Assembly: GCA_937906975.1 (NCBI GenBank)
Contig: CALCUN010000029.1
Location: forward strand, 1-7,551
Length of the DNA stretch: 7,551 nt
Direction of reading: 5' to 3'
Origin: an uncultured Bacteroidales bacterium
Lineage (GTDB): Bacteria > Bacteroidota > Bacteroidia > Bacteroidales > P3
Both the position numbers and the translations under genes were made by a program. Below, one piece after another: positions 1 through 7,304 of this stretch (positions within the stretch are counted from its first letter, which is position 1; every line of letters starts with the position of its first letter). The notes below the pieces were generated by a model that did no database searches, was not told the DNA's origin, and was given only the letters and a program-made list of their open reading frames with translations.

Positions 1-416
1 AATACTCCTTTTCTTTGGAAAATGAAACCTAATGAGCCGTTTGTTCCCATTGTTCCTCCGAATTTATTGAATACTGAACGTACTGCTGCTACGGAACGGT
101 TGTTATTGTCTGTTAAACATTCAACAAAAACTGCTATTCCGTGAGGTGCGTAACATTCAAAGGTAAGTTCTTGTAATGATGCTGTGTTTTTGTCGCCTGC
201 TTTGTTGATTGCTCTTTGCAAAGTGTCTTTTGGCATATTTGCTCCCTTTGCATTGGCAACTGCTAAACGTAATCTTGCGTTAGAATCTGGGTCTGGACCA
301 CCTTCTTTTACAGCAACTGTGATGTCTTTTATGATTTTTGAAAATATTTTTGAGCGTTTGCTATCTAATGCTCCTTTTTTTCTTTTAATGGTTGACCACT
401 TATTATGTCCTGACAT
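1..416 (-). CDS. yebC: YebC/TACO1-family protein, N-terminal 138 codons (3' end beyond window)
   Basis: The minus-strand frame from ATG at 416-414 runs open to the window edge. The N-terminus MSGHNKWSTIKRKKGALDSK and the following RSKIFSKIIKDI are the hallmark opening of the YebC/PmpR/TACO1 family. Further family blocks follow: KEGGPDPDSNARLR (about 37-50), NMPKDTLQRAINKA (about 60-73), ECYAPHGIAVFVECLTDNNN (about 86-105) and NKFGGTMGTNGSLGFIF near residue 130. Family members are usually about 240 residues, so a little over half is present. The family is widely annotated as DNA-binding regulators. The mitochondrial member TACO1 activates COX1 translation, and bacterial members have been linked to relief of ribosome stalling on proline-rich stretches, so a cytoplasmic translation role is more likely than a specific transcription role. 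The start lies 23 nt after the trpS stop with an A-rich leader and no promoter visible in the gap. Co-transcription with trpS is therefore inferred. No defect is seen in the visible part. Confidence 0.95.
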   Translation of the reverse strand, partial: MSGHNKWSTIKRKKGALDSKRSKIFSKIIKDITVAVKEGGPDPDSNARLRLAVANAKGANMPKDTLQRAINKAGDKNTASLQELTFECYAPHGIAVFVECLTDNNNRSVAAVRSVFNKFGGTMGTNGSLGFIFQRKGV

Positions 417-439
417 ATTATTTTGTTTTATTTGTTTAA

Positions 440-1435
440 CTATATATTTCTAAATCCTATGATTTCTCTAACTTCTTTAAGGGTTTTGATTGCTGATTCT
501 CTTGCTTTTTCGTTTCCAAGTTTTGCTATTTTTGAAAGATATGCTGTGTCTGATTCCACTTCTTTTATTCTTTCTCTTAATGGTGATACGAAATTTTCCA
601 TATCTTCGGCTAATTGTTTTTTCAAATCGCCATATCTTATGGTGCAATCGGCATATTGTCTGTCAAATTCTTTGATTACCTCATCTTTTGACACAAGTTT
701 TAATAGTGAGAATAGGTTTTCTACCTCTGTTGTCTTTTCTGAGTTTGGTGTTTGTGGGCCTGAGTCGGTTTTTGCTCTCATTATTTTTTTCTTTAACACG
801 CTTGGCTCATCTGTAAGAAAGATTGCATTGCCTTCTCCTTCGCTTTTACCCATTTTTCCGCTACCATCTAATCCCGGAACTTTGATTAGCTCTCCTGTAA
901 AGTTGTATGCTACTGGTTCTGGAAAGTAATCTACTCCGTACATGCGGTTAAATCTTCCTGCAAAGGTACGTGTCATTTCCAAGTGTTGTTCTTGGTCTTT
1001 TCCAACTGGTACATGGGTTGCTTTATGCAAGATTATATCTGCTGCCATAAGGGTTGGATAGGTCAAAAGTCCAGCATTAACGTTTTGAGGGTTTTGTCTG
1101 ACTTTGTCTTTGAAAGAAGTAACTCTTTCTAACTCGCCTAAATAAGCATTCATGTTCAAAAACATATAGAGTTCTGCTGTTTCGGGAACTTGACTTTGAA
1201 TATAAATTGTTGCTTTCTCAGGGTCTAATCCACATGCTATGTATTGTGCTAATATTGTCTTTACTTTTTGATGTAAATCCTGTGGGTTAGGATGAGTAGT
1301 CAAAGAATGATAATCTGCTATAAAAAAGAAACAGTTTTCTTTTTCTTGTAATTGTATAAAATTTCTTAAAGCCCCAAAATAATTACCTAAATGTAGGTTG
1401 CCTGTGGGACGCATTCCGCTTACTATTGTCTTCAT
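440..1435 (-). CDS. trpS: tryptophanyl-tRNA synthetase (TrpRS, class I)
   Basis: Charges tRNA-Trp with tryptophan in the cytoplasm using ATP. Length from the chosen ATG is 331 residues, normal for bacterial TrpRS. The class I signature HIGH appears as HLGN at residues 15-18 in GNLHLGNYFGA. The KMSKS loop appears as KMGKS at 194-198 in GLDGSGKMGKS. Between them are the family blocks GLLTYPTLMAADIILHKA (about 122-139), with the Met and Asp that read the indole ring, and VPVGKDQEQHLEMTR (about 142-156). The C-terminal anticodon-binding helical region follows and ends IIGFRNI, a Bacteroidota-like ending. The frame can be extended three codons to a TTG at 1444-1442. I prefer ATG at 1435-1433 because MKTIVSGMRPTG is the usual family start and the TTG overlaps a promoter-like box. 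The gene lies 23 nt upstream of yebC and behind the terminator of the giant surface-protein gene, so the two genes probably form a separate small operon. The Gly in KMGKS and the Lys in VGKD look like lineage variation, not damage. Confidence 0.97.
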   Translation of the reverse strand: MKTIVSGMRPTGNLHLGNYFGALRNFIQLQEKENCFFFIADYHSLTTHPNPQDLHQKVKTILAQYIACGLDPEKATIYIQSQVPETAELYMFLNMNAYLGELERVTSFKDKVRQNPQNVNAGLLTYPTLMAADIILHKATHVPVGKDQEQHLEMTRTFAGRFNRMYGVDYFPEPVAYNFTGELIKVPGLDGSGKMGKSEGEGNAIFLTDEPSVLKKKIMRAKTDSGPQTPNSEKTTEVENLFSLLKLVSKDEVIKEFDRQYADCTIRYGDLKKQLAEDMENFVSPLRERIKEVESDTAYLSKIAKLGNEKARESAIKTLKEVREIIGFRNI

Positions 1436-1441
1436 AGTGTG

Positions 1442-1449
1442 CAAAATTA
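1442..1449 (-). promoter_or_regulatory. candidate -7 promoter element for trpS-yebC
   Basis: On the minus strand the sequence TAATTTTG matches the Bacteroidota -7 consensus TAnnTTTG exactly. It ends six bases before the preferred trpS ATG at 1435, so transcription would begin at or within a few bases of the start codon, giving a leaderless or nearly leaderless mRNA. No clean TTTG lies about 20 nt upstream. The nearest similar sequence is TTTA at 1472-1475, 22 nt away. The match is one short box in A/T-rich DNA and may be chance. Confidence 0.35.
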
Positions 1450-1497
1450 ATAAAACTTAATGATTTATTTGTAAATATTGCAATCTTTATTCTTAGA

Positions 1498-1541
1498 GAA
1501 AAATAAAAGCGGAGTAGATTTATTTCAATCTACTCCGCTTT
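1498..1541 (-). terminator. intrinsic terminator of the giant surface-protein gene
   Basis: Two perfectly complementary 15-base arms (1506-1520 and 1527-1541, core GCGGAGTAGATT) flank a 6-nt loop at 1521-1526. Read on the minus strand, the hairpin starts 18 nt after the TAG stop at 1562-1560 and is followed by TTTTATTTTTC (1508-1498), a typical U-tract. On the plus strand the downstream side lacks a T-run, so it should act for leftward transcription. It separates the surface-protein gene from trpS. Confidence 0.92.
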
Positions 1542-1559
1542 ATGTATTTGAGAATTAAA

Positions 1560-4500
1560 CTATTCTACTATTAGTTTCTTAGTTACAACTTTACCTTCGG
1601 ATAATACATTTATATAATATACTCCGCTTGCAAATTCTGATAAATCTATTTCGTAAGTTGTAGTATTTGCTTTTATATCTTCTTTCATTAAGATTTGACC
1701 TTTAAGATTTGCTATTGTAATTGTCGCATCTGAATTTAAGTCTGATATGTTTAATGTACTAACATACTTAGCTGGATTTGGATATAGGTTTATTGTCATT
1801 GTGTTGCTTAAGGCATCTTGTAATGAAGCAAGTGTTGTAAATGTTCTTACTTCTGCTTCGTATTCATTTTCGCCACAAGTAACAAATGCTTTAAACTCAT
1901 ATTCTGTTGCTGCTGCAAGTCCTGATATTTCAACTGTGATTGCAGCAAAGTTTTCTCCTGTGTAGTTTGCAATAGTCCATTCTTCTTGATTTGTAACTCT
2001 GTATTTAAATCCTACTGAACTTATTTCTTCGTTTCCAACAGTTAATGTTGCTGTTAATGTTGCAGAGTTGTCTGTAATATTTGTTGCATCTGTTGTTGCA
2101 ATTTGTGGTAATATTACTTGTTTTACAAAATCTAATGTTGCCCATTCAGAGTAAGTTCCTTCTGAACATATTGCTCTAACTTTAACTGTGTGTTCTCCGT
2201 TTGCTAAGTTTGTAAGTTGATGTGCTGGTGCATTAACAATTATTGGTTCTGTTTCGTCTAATTGTAATTCCCATTGTGTTTCACTTCCTGCTGCTTGCCA
2301 AGATACATTGATTGTATCAAATGCTTGTTCTGCTACAAGGTTTACAGGAGCAAAGCAAGGAACTTCTGGATTTATTTCTGTAATACTGAAATTATCTATA
2401 ATAGCTCCTGGTTGAACTCCCATTGATTCGTCATTAACCCAAACAAATACTAATTTTCTTGGCTCTTGTGGTGTTGGCAATGCAATGTTTACTGTTGTTG
2501 TTTGGTTAGCTACATAATTTCCTCCTTCTGCATTTGTCAATATTATACCTTGTCCATAGCTTGCATTAGCAAATGATGGAAGTGGATATTCTAATGCAGG
2601 TTCAAAAGCAGTGCTTTCTGGAACGAAGAATACTTTTAGATAATCGTAAACTTCATTTCCTATTACTTCTCCTCCTACTGTAAGGTCAAAACTTATTGCA
2701 ATAGAGTCTGATTCTCCGAATGAGAATACTTTTTCTGCTACTATCACAGAAATACCACTACCATAATTTGTACTTACTCCATTATCTCCTGAAACAAATA
2801 ACGCTCCTGATGTTAATGAAGAAGGATTTGCAACAACCCATCTATTAGCACAAACTCCGTTTTTCAACAACCAACCTGTTGCTTGTCCTTGTTCAAATTC
2901 AAAATCACAAGTATATGGTACTGGTGTTGGGTCTGGTGTAGTTGTAAATGACACTCCTACTGACCAAGGTGAAACAGATGTTTCGCTACAAATTGCTCTT
3001 AAATGAACAGTGTAATTCATTTCTGATTCAAGGTTATCTATCACAACAGGACTTTCTGCAACTTCTACCGGTGTTGCTGCATCAATGCTTCCACCTTGTG
3101 GTACTACAACATATTCATAACCTTCCATTGTTTCGTTTTGAGGGAATGTTAATAGAACTGTATTATTAGTAACATCACTTACAGAAAGGTTGATTGGAGA
3201 TTCACAATCTGACCATTGATTTACAGCAATATTATCTATAAACACATAATTGCTTCCGTTAGATTGAGTACTTTCTACATAGAATGCAAATCTTACAAAT
3301 CCAGAATATGCTACACCTTCTGCATTTTCTAATTTAAATTTAACTCTTGTTGGAGTTTGATTGAAATCAGCAAAATCACGAGTAGTATCAGCATCAGAAT
3401 CTGTATAGATTATAGCATTTGATGTTGTCCAACTAATACCATTATCAGTAGATACTAAAACCACAAATTTATCATCTGGTGCAGGAGCAGGAGCAACATC
3501 GTCCATAGTCCTACGAGCTAAAACATCTAAGCTTAATTCATAAACTCCTTCTGTTGGTATATTTATAGTTGGAGAAATCAACCAGAATTTCGCAGTTGTT
3601 CCATATACGTAGGCTTGCATTCTTCCATTGCTTATTCCACCTACTGCATTAGTAGCATCGAATGTCCATGGACTTTCATAAGAAGTTGGTATTTGTAAGT
3701 CATTTGTATATACAGTGTCTGTCAAAGCACCTTTTCTTAAAATCCAACATTCATCAGGTGTAATATTGAACGATTCTCCCCAAGGAAGTTGCGAGATAGC
3801 TCCACAAGGTGTTTGTGCTGAGATTTCAGTATAATCTGTTTGACTTCCATCTTGACAAACAACAGCAACTCTGAAAGAATATTCTGTATTAAAGTCAAGA
3901 CCTGTTATTACTTGCTCTTGAGTTGTAGATGTCATTACAGTCCAATCTGCATCAAACTCTGATTTATATTCTATAACGTATGAAGCATTTTGAGAATAAT
4001 CATCAAAAGACACAGTTGCATCTATACCTTCTGCACCCTGAGCATACTCTACACTCAAATTAACTACTTGTCCACAGTTACCCTCTACTAATGAAACGTT
4101 ATCTATTGCCAAAGCAGGGTTAGTACCTGTTGAAGAATTGTTATACCACGCAAACACTAATTTTCTAACCGAGTTAGCATAAGTAGCATCTATTTCTATT
4201 GTATCACTTTGCCATGTATTTTGACCAACAAGATCACCACTTATAGCATAAGAGTTATTAATTGTTTGAGAAGTTGAGATATTCATAGAATCTGGAAGAA
4301 GATAAACCTTTCCATAGTCGTATGCTGATATACCAATTGTTTGTCCCATAGCTTTCCAATCATAAGTAAGAGTAAATTGAGGAGCTTGTCCAAATGAAAT
4401 GTAAGTTACAGCGTATGATCTTGATTGAGAAGTAAAGGTATATGTATTACTATCTCCATTATTATCACTAATATACATTGAACTTCCAGGAGATTCTGAA

Positions 4501-7109
4501 TTACTTGTAGCAGTTCCTATTACCCATTTATTAGTTCCACTATACAATCCTAAGTCCCATTCAGCAGCAACGTTTGAATCGAAGTTTTGTGTGTATGGAA
4601 TAGCATTAACAACAGGAATAAACACGCTTACAGCAGGAGAATAAGCTCCGTCACAATCTTGTTTAACAGCAAAATAATAAGCACCAGAAGTTAATCCTTC
4701 TACTATATACGGTAATTGATCAGCAGAAGTTATAGTTATTTGTTGGTTTGCAGGCACTGTTTCAGGATTAAAATCAGCCTCAGAGTTTGCTTGTCCATAA
4801 GCAATAACCCAACCAGAGTTATTTCCATTTGAAGTATCGAAATTAACAGAAGCACTATTTGTTCCAACTCTTTGTGCAGTTACTCCATACACATTTGGAC
4901 AATCAGGAAGAACCTCAACGCTTACATCATCAATATATAAAGTATTTGCAGGTTCACTAAAAACAAAAGCAAATCTACCTTGACCTTGAAGAGAAGATAA
5001 TCCCACTTCATAAGTAGTATATTCAGCTCCAGGACCTGATAATTCTATCGATCTTACTAATTGGAAACGAGAAGTATCACTTATAGTAGAAAGAGGTTCT
5101 TCTGTTTCTGATAATGTATAAACTTTCAATTTAGCAATATGAGATTCATATTGTCTTTTCATTTTGAAGACAAGCATTTCCCCACCTGTAAACTGCATTG
5201 CAGGAGAAATCATCCACGCATTTGCATCAGAAGAATATGCGCTATTCATACCTCTTAAACAACCACTTCCAGAAGAAGGATATACAGTATTACGATCCCA
5301 CATATAATAATCATCTCTTGTAAATTGCACCCAACAAAGAGGAGCCTCAGCATTACCCAATCCTTCAGGAGTAACAAAAGAATTATCAAAACCTTCTGTC
5401 CAAGGGAAAGAAGTAATCATACCACAAGGAGTAGTAAACGTTATAGTTTCTGAATATTCACTCATAGAACCATCTTCACATAACACTTTAACTCTAACAG
5501 AATAAGAAGTAGCATAAGGCAACCCTGTAATTTCTGCAATAGTTGTATCAACCGTAAGAGAAGTCCAGCTGTCTGTTCCATTAAGTGCATACTCTACAAT
5601 ATAAGAATCAACAGCAGGGTTTGCATTAGAGAAAGAAACCTCAGCAATAACACCTTCTTCATTTTCATCAAAAGCAACTGCCAAACCATTCACCATTCCA
5701 CAAGTCATAGCAGTAAGAGAAATATTATCTACCGCAGCAGGAAGACCCGATCCATCCATAAAGTCATTAGACCAACGAAGAACTAATTGCATAGTTTGAT
5801 TAGCATAAGAAGCAGGCAAAAGGATTTCCTGTCTCTCCCAACTTGATATACCAGAATATGTTCCTATTAAATTGCTATTATTAACAGATTGTCCATTTGC
5901 AACAAGGTGAACATACAATTCATCAAAGCCCACCTCTCCAAGACATTTAACATCAAAAGCCAACTTAAAGTTTAACGCCTCAGGGAATTGAATATATTTC
6001 TTTGCAAACACTTCTGATTCTTCTTCATTATTATACACATTACCTAAACCATCGTTTGAAGAAATAAATAAAGCACCACTTGTAGGAAGTTCAGTTGTAT
6101 TATTTTCAACAGTTCCCCAATACCATTTATTTACATTATTTCCATTTTCCAATAACCAAGAAGAAACAGACTCTTGCGAATCAAAAGTTTCATTGTATGG
6201 TAGAGTTGCTATTTGAGAAGAAGAAACACTTGTAGTAAATGTTCTAACAACTTCAGTACTCAAAGATCCCTCTCCACAAATTGTCCAAACCTTTACAGAA
6301 TAATTTGTAAGGCCTTCCAAATCTGTTAAAGTAGTTGTAGTACCCGTAACATTAGGCAATGTAATCCAAGCATCAGAAGATGTTTCTTTATAAGCAACTC
6401 CAAAAGTATTTTGTCCTTCTGGTGCAGTCCATGTTACAACTGCTGTTTCTCCTGTAATAGAACCAACAGAAACATTTCCTGGTGCAAAACAAAAACCATC
6501 TAACGATGCAACAGAGAACTTAATATTTGGTCTTTGGTTAAGAGCCATTTGCTGATTTCCCCAACCTCCTATACTATTTATGTTTATCGTACCATACATT
6601 CTGTATAATAGATTGGTTTTATAATCATCAGTAGTTGATGAATAGAAATAGCCTTCAAGATCTGAAAGATAATCTGCAGTGTTATTTAGATAAGCCACTA
6701 CCAAATTACCTGTTCCAGAATAGATAAAAGGCTCATCAAAAGTTATTGTTACCCAACCTTGTGAGAAAGTAACACTTCCCGAAAACATTTGTGTAAGACT
6801 ATCCGCAGGCACCCTATCAGAATCACCATAAAAAGCAGTTCTATCAACCTCTCCCATATAAATTGAAGAAGGAGAAACAGTGATAGGATCAGTCAAACCA
6901 TAATTATAACTCACAGAGGTTATTAAACCCGCTTGAAGTTCTGTACTCAAATACAGACTTTGAATGTAACTTGACGGAGAGGCTGCAAAAACAGGTGCAG
7001 GACCCAATTCTGTACCATTTCCGACCGTTACTTCAGTCTGAGCATTCACCAAACGAATGCCAAACAAAAGGAACAATAGAATTGTCCAATTTTTTCTAAA
7101 TTTACCCAT
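1560..7109 (-). CDS. giant T9SS-secreted surface protein with alternating FnIII and choice-of-anchor-J/adhesin-like domains
   Basis: An intact 1849-residue frame. Signal peptide: residues 1-23, basic start, core TILLFLLFGI, cleavage VNA|Q; a Gln at +1 fits the Bacteroidota 'Q-rule'. Residues 24-203 form an N-terminal beta-rich domain of a kind I recall before such modules. Fibronectin III-like domains begin near C207, C470, C737, C1012, C1302, C1585 and P1668. The first six carry an N-terminal Cys and a second Cys near the F strand (for example VLCEDGS), a likely disulfide. Five adhesin/MAM-like jelly-roll domains lie between them, starting near P304, C562, P838, C1102 and P1398 and ending in IDNVSL-like motifs. 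The C-terminus (about 1773-1849) is a T9SS type A sorting domain: INLYPNPA, then DLSEFASGVYYINV and KKLIVE. The family pathway is Sec export, T9SS passage, sortase cleavage and anchoring to surface LPS. No protease or glycosidase catalytic motif is visible, so binding or adhesion is inferred and the ligand is unknown. ATG 7109-7107 is chosen because it opens the signal peptide. Start and promoter (7147-7178) agree. Confidence 0.93.
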   Translation of the reverse strand: MGKFRKNWTILLFLLFGIRLVNAQTEVTVGNGTELGPAPVFAASPSSYIQSLYLSTELQAGLITSVSYNYGLTDPITVSPSSIYMGEVDRTAFYGDSDRVPADSLTQMFSGSVTFSQGWVTITFDEPFIYSGTGNLVVAYLNNTADYLSDLEGYFYSSTTDDYKTNLLYRMYGTININSIGGWGNQQMALNQRPNIKFSVASLDGFCFAPGNVSVGSITGETAVVTWTAPEGQNTFGVAYKETSSDAWITLPNVTGTTTTLTDLEGLTNYSVKVWTICGEGSLSTEVVRTFTTSVSSSQIATLPYNETFDSQESVSSWLLENGNNVNKWYWGTVENNTTELPTSGALFISSNDGLGNVYNNEEESEVFAKKYIQFPEALNFKLAFDVKCLGEVGFDELYVHLVANGQSVNNSNLIGTYSGISSWERQEILLPASYANQTMQLVLRWSNDFMDGSGLPAAVDNISLTAMTCGMVNGLAVAFDENEEGVIAEVSFSNANPAVDSYIVEYALNGTDSWTSLTVDTTIAEITGLPYATSYSVRVKVLCEDGSMSEYSETITFTTPCGMITSFPWTEGFDNSFVTPEGLGNAEAPLCWVQFTRDDYYMWDRNTVYPSSGSGCLRGMNSAYSSDANAWMISPAMQFTGGEMLVFKMKRQYESHIAKLKVYTLSETEEPLSTISDTSRFQLVRSIELSGPGAEYTTYEVGLSSLQGQGRFAFVFSEPANTLYIDDVSVEVLPDCPNVYGVTAQRVGTNSASVNFDTSNGNNSGWVIAYGQANSEADFNPETVPANQQITITSADQLPYIVEGLTSGAYYFAVKQDCDGAYSPAVSVFIPVVNAIPYTQNFDSNVAAEWDLGLYSGTNKWVIGTATSNSESPGSSMYISDNNGDSNTYTFTSQSRSYAVTYISFGQAPQFTLTYDWKAMGQTIGISAYDYGKVYLLPDSMNISTSQTINNSYAISGDLVGQNTWQSDTIEIDATYANSVRKLVFAWYNNSSTGTNPALAIDNVSLVEGNCGQVVNLSVEYAQGAEGIDATVSFDDYSQNASYVIEYKSEFDADWTVMTSTTQEQVITGLDFNTEYSFRVAVVCQDGSQTDYTEISAQTPCGAISQLPWGESFNITPDECWILRKGALTDTVYTNDLQIPTSYESPWTFDATNAVGGISNGRMQAYVYGTTAKFWLISPTINIPTEGVYELSLDVLARRTMDDVAPAPAPDDKFVVLVSTDNGISWTTSNAIIYTDSDADTTRDFADFNQTPTRVKFKLENAEGVAYSGFVRFAFYVESTQSNGSNYVFIDNIAVNQWSDCESPINLSVSDVTNNTVLLTFPQNETMEGYEYVVVPQGGSIDAATPVEVAESPVVIDNLESEMNYTVHLRAICSETSVSPWSVGVSFTTTPDPTPVPYTCDFEFEQGQATGWLLKNGVCANRWVVANPSSLTSGALFVSGDNGVSTNYGSGISVIVAEKVFSFGESDSIAISFDLTVGGEVIGNEVYDYLKVFFVPESTAFEPALEYPLPSFANASYGQGIILTNAEGGNYVANQTTTVNIALPTPQEPRKLVFVWVNDESMGVQPGAIIDNFSITEINPEVPCFAPVNLVAEQAFDTINVSWQAAGSETQWELQLDETEPIIVNAPAHQLTNLANGEHTVKVRAICSEGTYSEWATLDFVKQVILPQIATTDATNITDNSATLTATLTVGNEEISSVGFKYRVTNQEEWTIANYTGENFAAITVEISGLAAATEYEFKAFVTCGENEYEAEVRTFTTLASLQDALSNTMTINLYPNPAKYVSTLNISDLNSDATITIANLKGQILMKEDIKANTTTYEIDLSEFASGVYYINVLSEGKVVTKKLIVE
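1563..1793 (-). other. T9SS type A C-terminal sorting domain of the giant protein
   Basis: Residues 1773-1849 show the Por-secretion C-terminal domain pattern. A YPNPA motif opens it, a strand-rich middle carries ITIANLKGQIL, and it closes with DLSEFASGVYYINVLSEGK and KKLIVE. This domain is recognised by the T9SS translocon and normally removed by the PorU sortase. It is the best evidence for the cellular destination of the protein. Confidence 0.93.
2919..6200 (-). repeat. higher-order protein repeat, two copies of A-Fn-B-Fn (about 534 and 560 codons)
   Basis: Inside the giant gene the jelly-roll domains are of two alternating kinds. Kind A (starting P304, P838, P1398) opens with PYxxxFD or PYTCDF, has NKW or NRW, then S(G)ALF/MYIS.(N/D)NG and ends IDNxS. 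Kind B (starting C562, C1102) opens PCGxIxxxPWxExF, has a CW pair partner and a W(M/L)ISP motif. Equivalent landmarks are 534-565 residues apart: P304/P838 by 534, C470/C1012 by 542, C562/C1102 by 540, C737/C1302 by 565. Copy 1 is 4599-6200 and copy 2 is 2919-4598. A third A domain with one FnIII follows at 2118-2918. The copies are diverged at DNA level; I see the repetition in the protein. Confidence 0.7.
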
Positions 7110-7132
7110 AATTTTTTATTTTTATAATTATT

Positions 7133-7162
7133 AAAAGTTGAACTTACAAAATTACAACTTTT
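7133..7162. repeat. 8-bp inverted repeat flanking the -7 box
   Basis: AAAAGTTG at 7133-7140 and its exact reverse complement CAACTTTT at 7155-7162 are separated by 14 nt that contain the whole -7 element (7147-7154). The arrangement could be an operator half-site pair, but A/T-rich DNA yields such pairs easily. No regulator is encoded in the window to support it. Confidence 0.35.
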
Positions 7163-7178
7163 TTCCCTATCTAACAAA
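7147..7178 (-). promoter_or_regulatory. Bacteroidota-type promoter of the giant surface-protein gene
   Basis: On the minus strand a -33 TTTG (7178-7175) is followed, after exactly 20 nt, by TAATTTTG (7154-7147), a full match to the -7 consensus TAnnTTTG. Transcription would start near 7140-7143, leaving a leader of about 30 nt that is almost entirely A and T before the ATG at 7109. That is typical of translation initiation without a Shine-Dalgarno sequence in this phylum. The placement supports both the chosen start and transcription independent of the upstream cargo gene. Confidence 0.8.
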
Positions 7179-7246
7179 AATACAATTACATATCGCATAC
7201 GAAATATTCCAAAAAAAATACATATATGCAATTATCTTTTTAAAAT

Positions 7247-7302
7247 TATAACGAAAAAATAAAGAGGCTATTAAAAAAATTATCATTTCTTAACAGCCTC
7301 TT
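7247..7302 (-). terminator. intrinsic terminator of the right-hand T9SS cargo gene, probably bidirectional
   Basis: Arms at 7262-7274 and 7290-7302 (AAGAGGCTATTAA and TTAACAGCCTCTT) form a 13-bp stem around a 15-nt loop. On the minus strand the only non-Watson-Crick pair is a G-U wobble, and the stem is followed by TTTATTTTTTCG, a good U-tract. On the plus strand the same stem has one A-C mismatch but is also followed by TTATTTTTTT, so it could work both ways. It lies about 90 nt past the stop codon of the gene at 7390-7551. Confidence 0.85.
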
Positions 7303-7304
7303 AT

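Noticed and set aside
833..860. KMGKS instead of KMSKS in TrpRS as a possible catalytic defect
   Set aside because: Both lysines and the second Ser are kept, the rest of the active site is intact, and the Gly form is what I recall from Bacteroidota TrpRS. It is read as lineage variation.
184..929. Plus-strand open frames of 89, 168 and 61 residues (184-453, 423-929, 490-675)
   Set aside because: They lie antisense to yebC and trpS, whose products are clearly conserved. Their translations are Phe/Ser/Leu-rich with no recognisable motif, as expected for the reverse of A-rich coding DNA.
1433..1444. Three-codon N-terminal extension of trpS from TTG
   Set aside because: The family normally begins at MKTIVSG-type sequence. 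The TTG is a weaker start and its last base falls in a promoter-like box, so the ATG was preferred.
1506..1541. Inverted repeat between trpS and the giant gene as a possible operator or insertion-sequence end
   Set aside because: Tight 6-nt loop, perfect stem, position 18 nt past a stop codon and a following U-tract all indicate an intrinsic terminator.
1747..3169. Plus-strand open frames at 1747-1965 and 2948-3169
   Set aside because: Both are antisense inside FnIII or adhesin-domain coding sequence with strong protein-level conservation on the other strand, and neither resembles a known protein.
7046..7231. Minus-strand 61-codon frame overlapping the start of the giant gene
   Set aside because: It covers the promoter and leader and runs out of frame through the signal-peptide codons. 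It has no family resemblance and would conflict with the well-placed promoter at 7147-7178.
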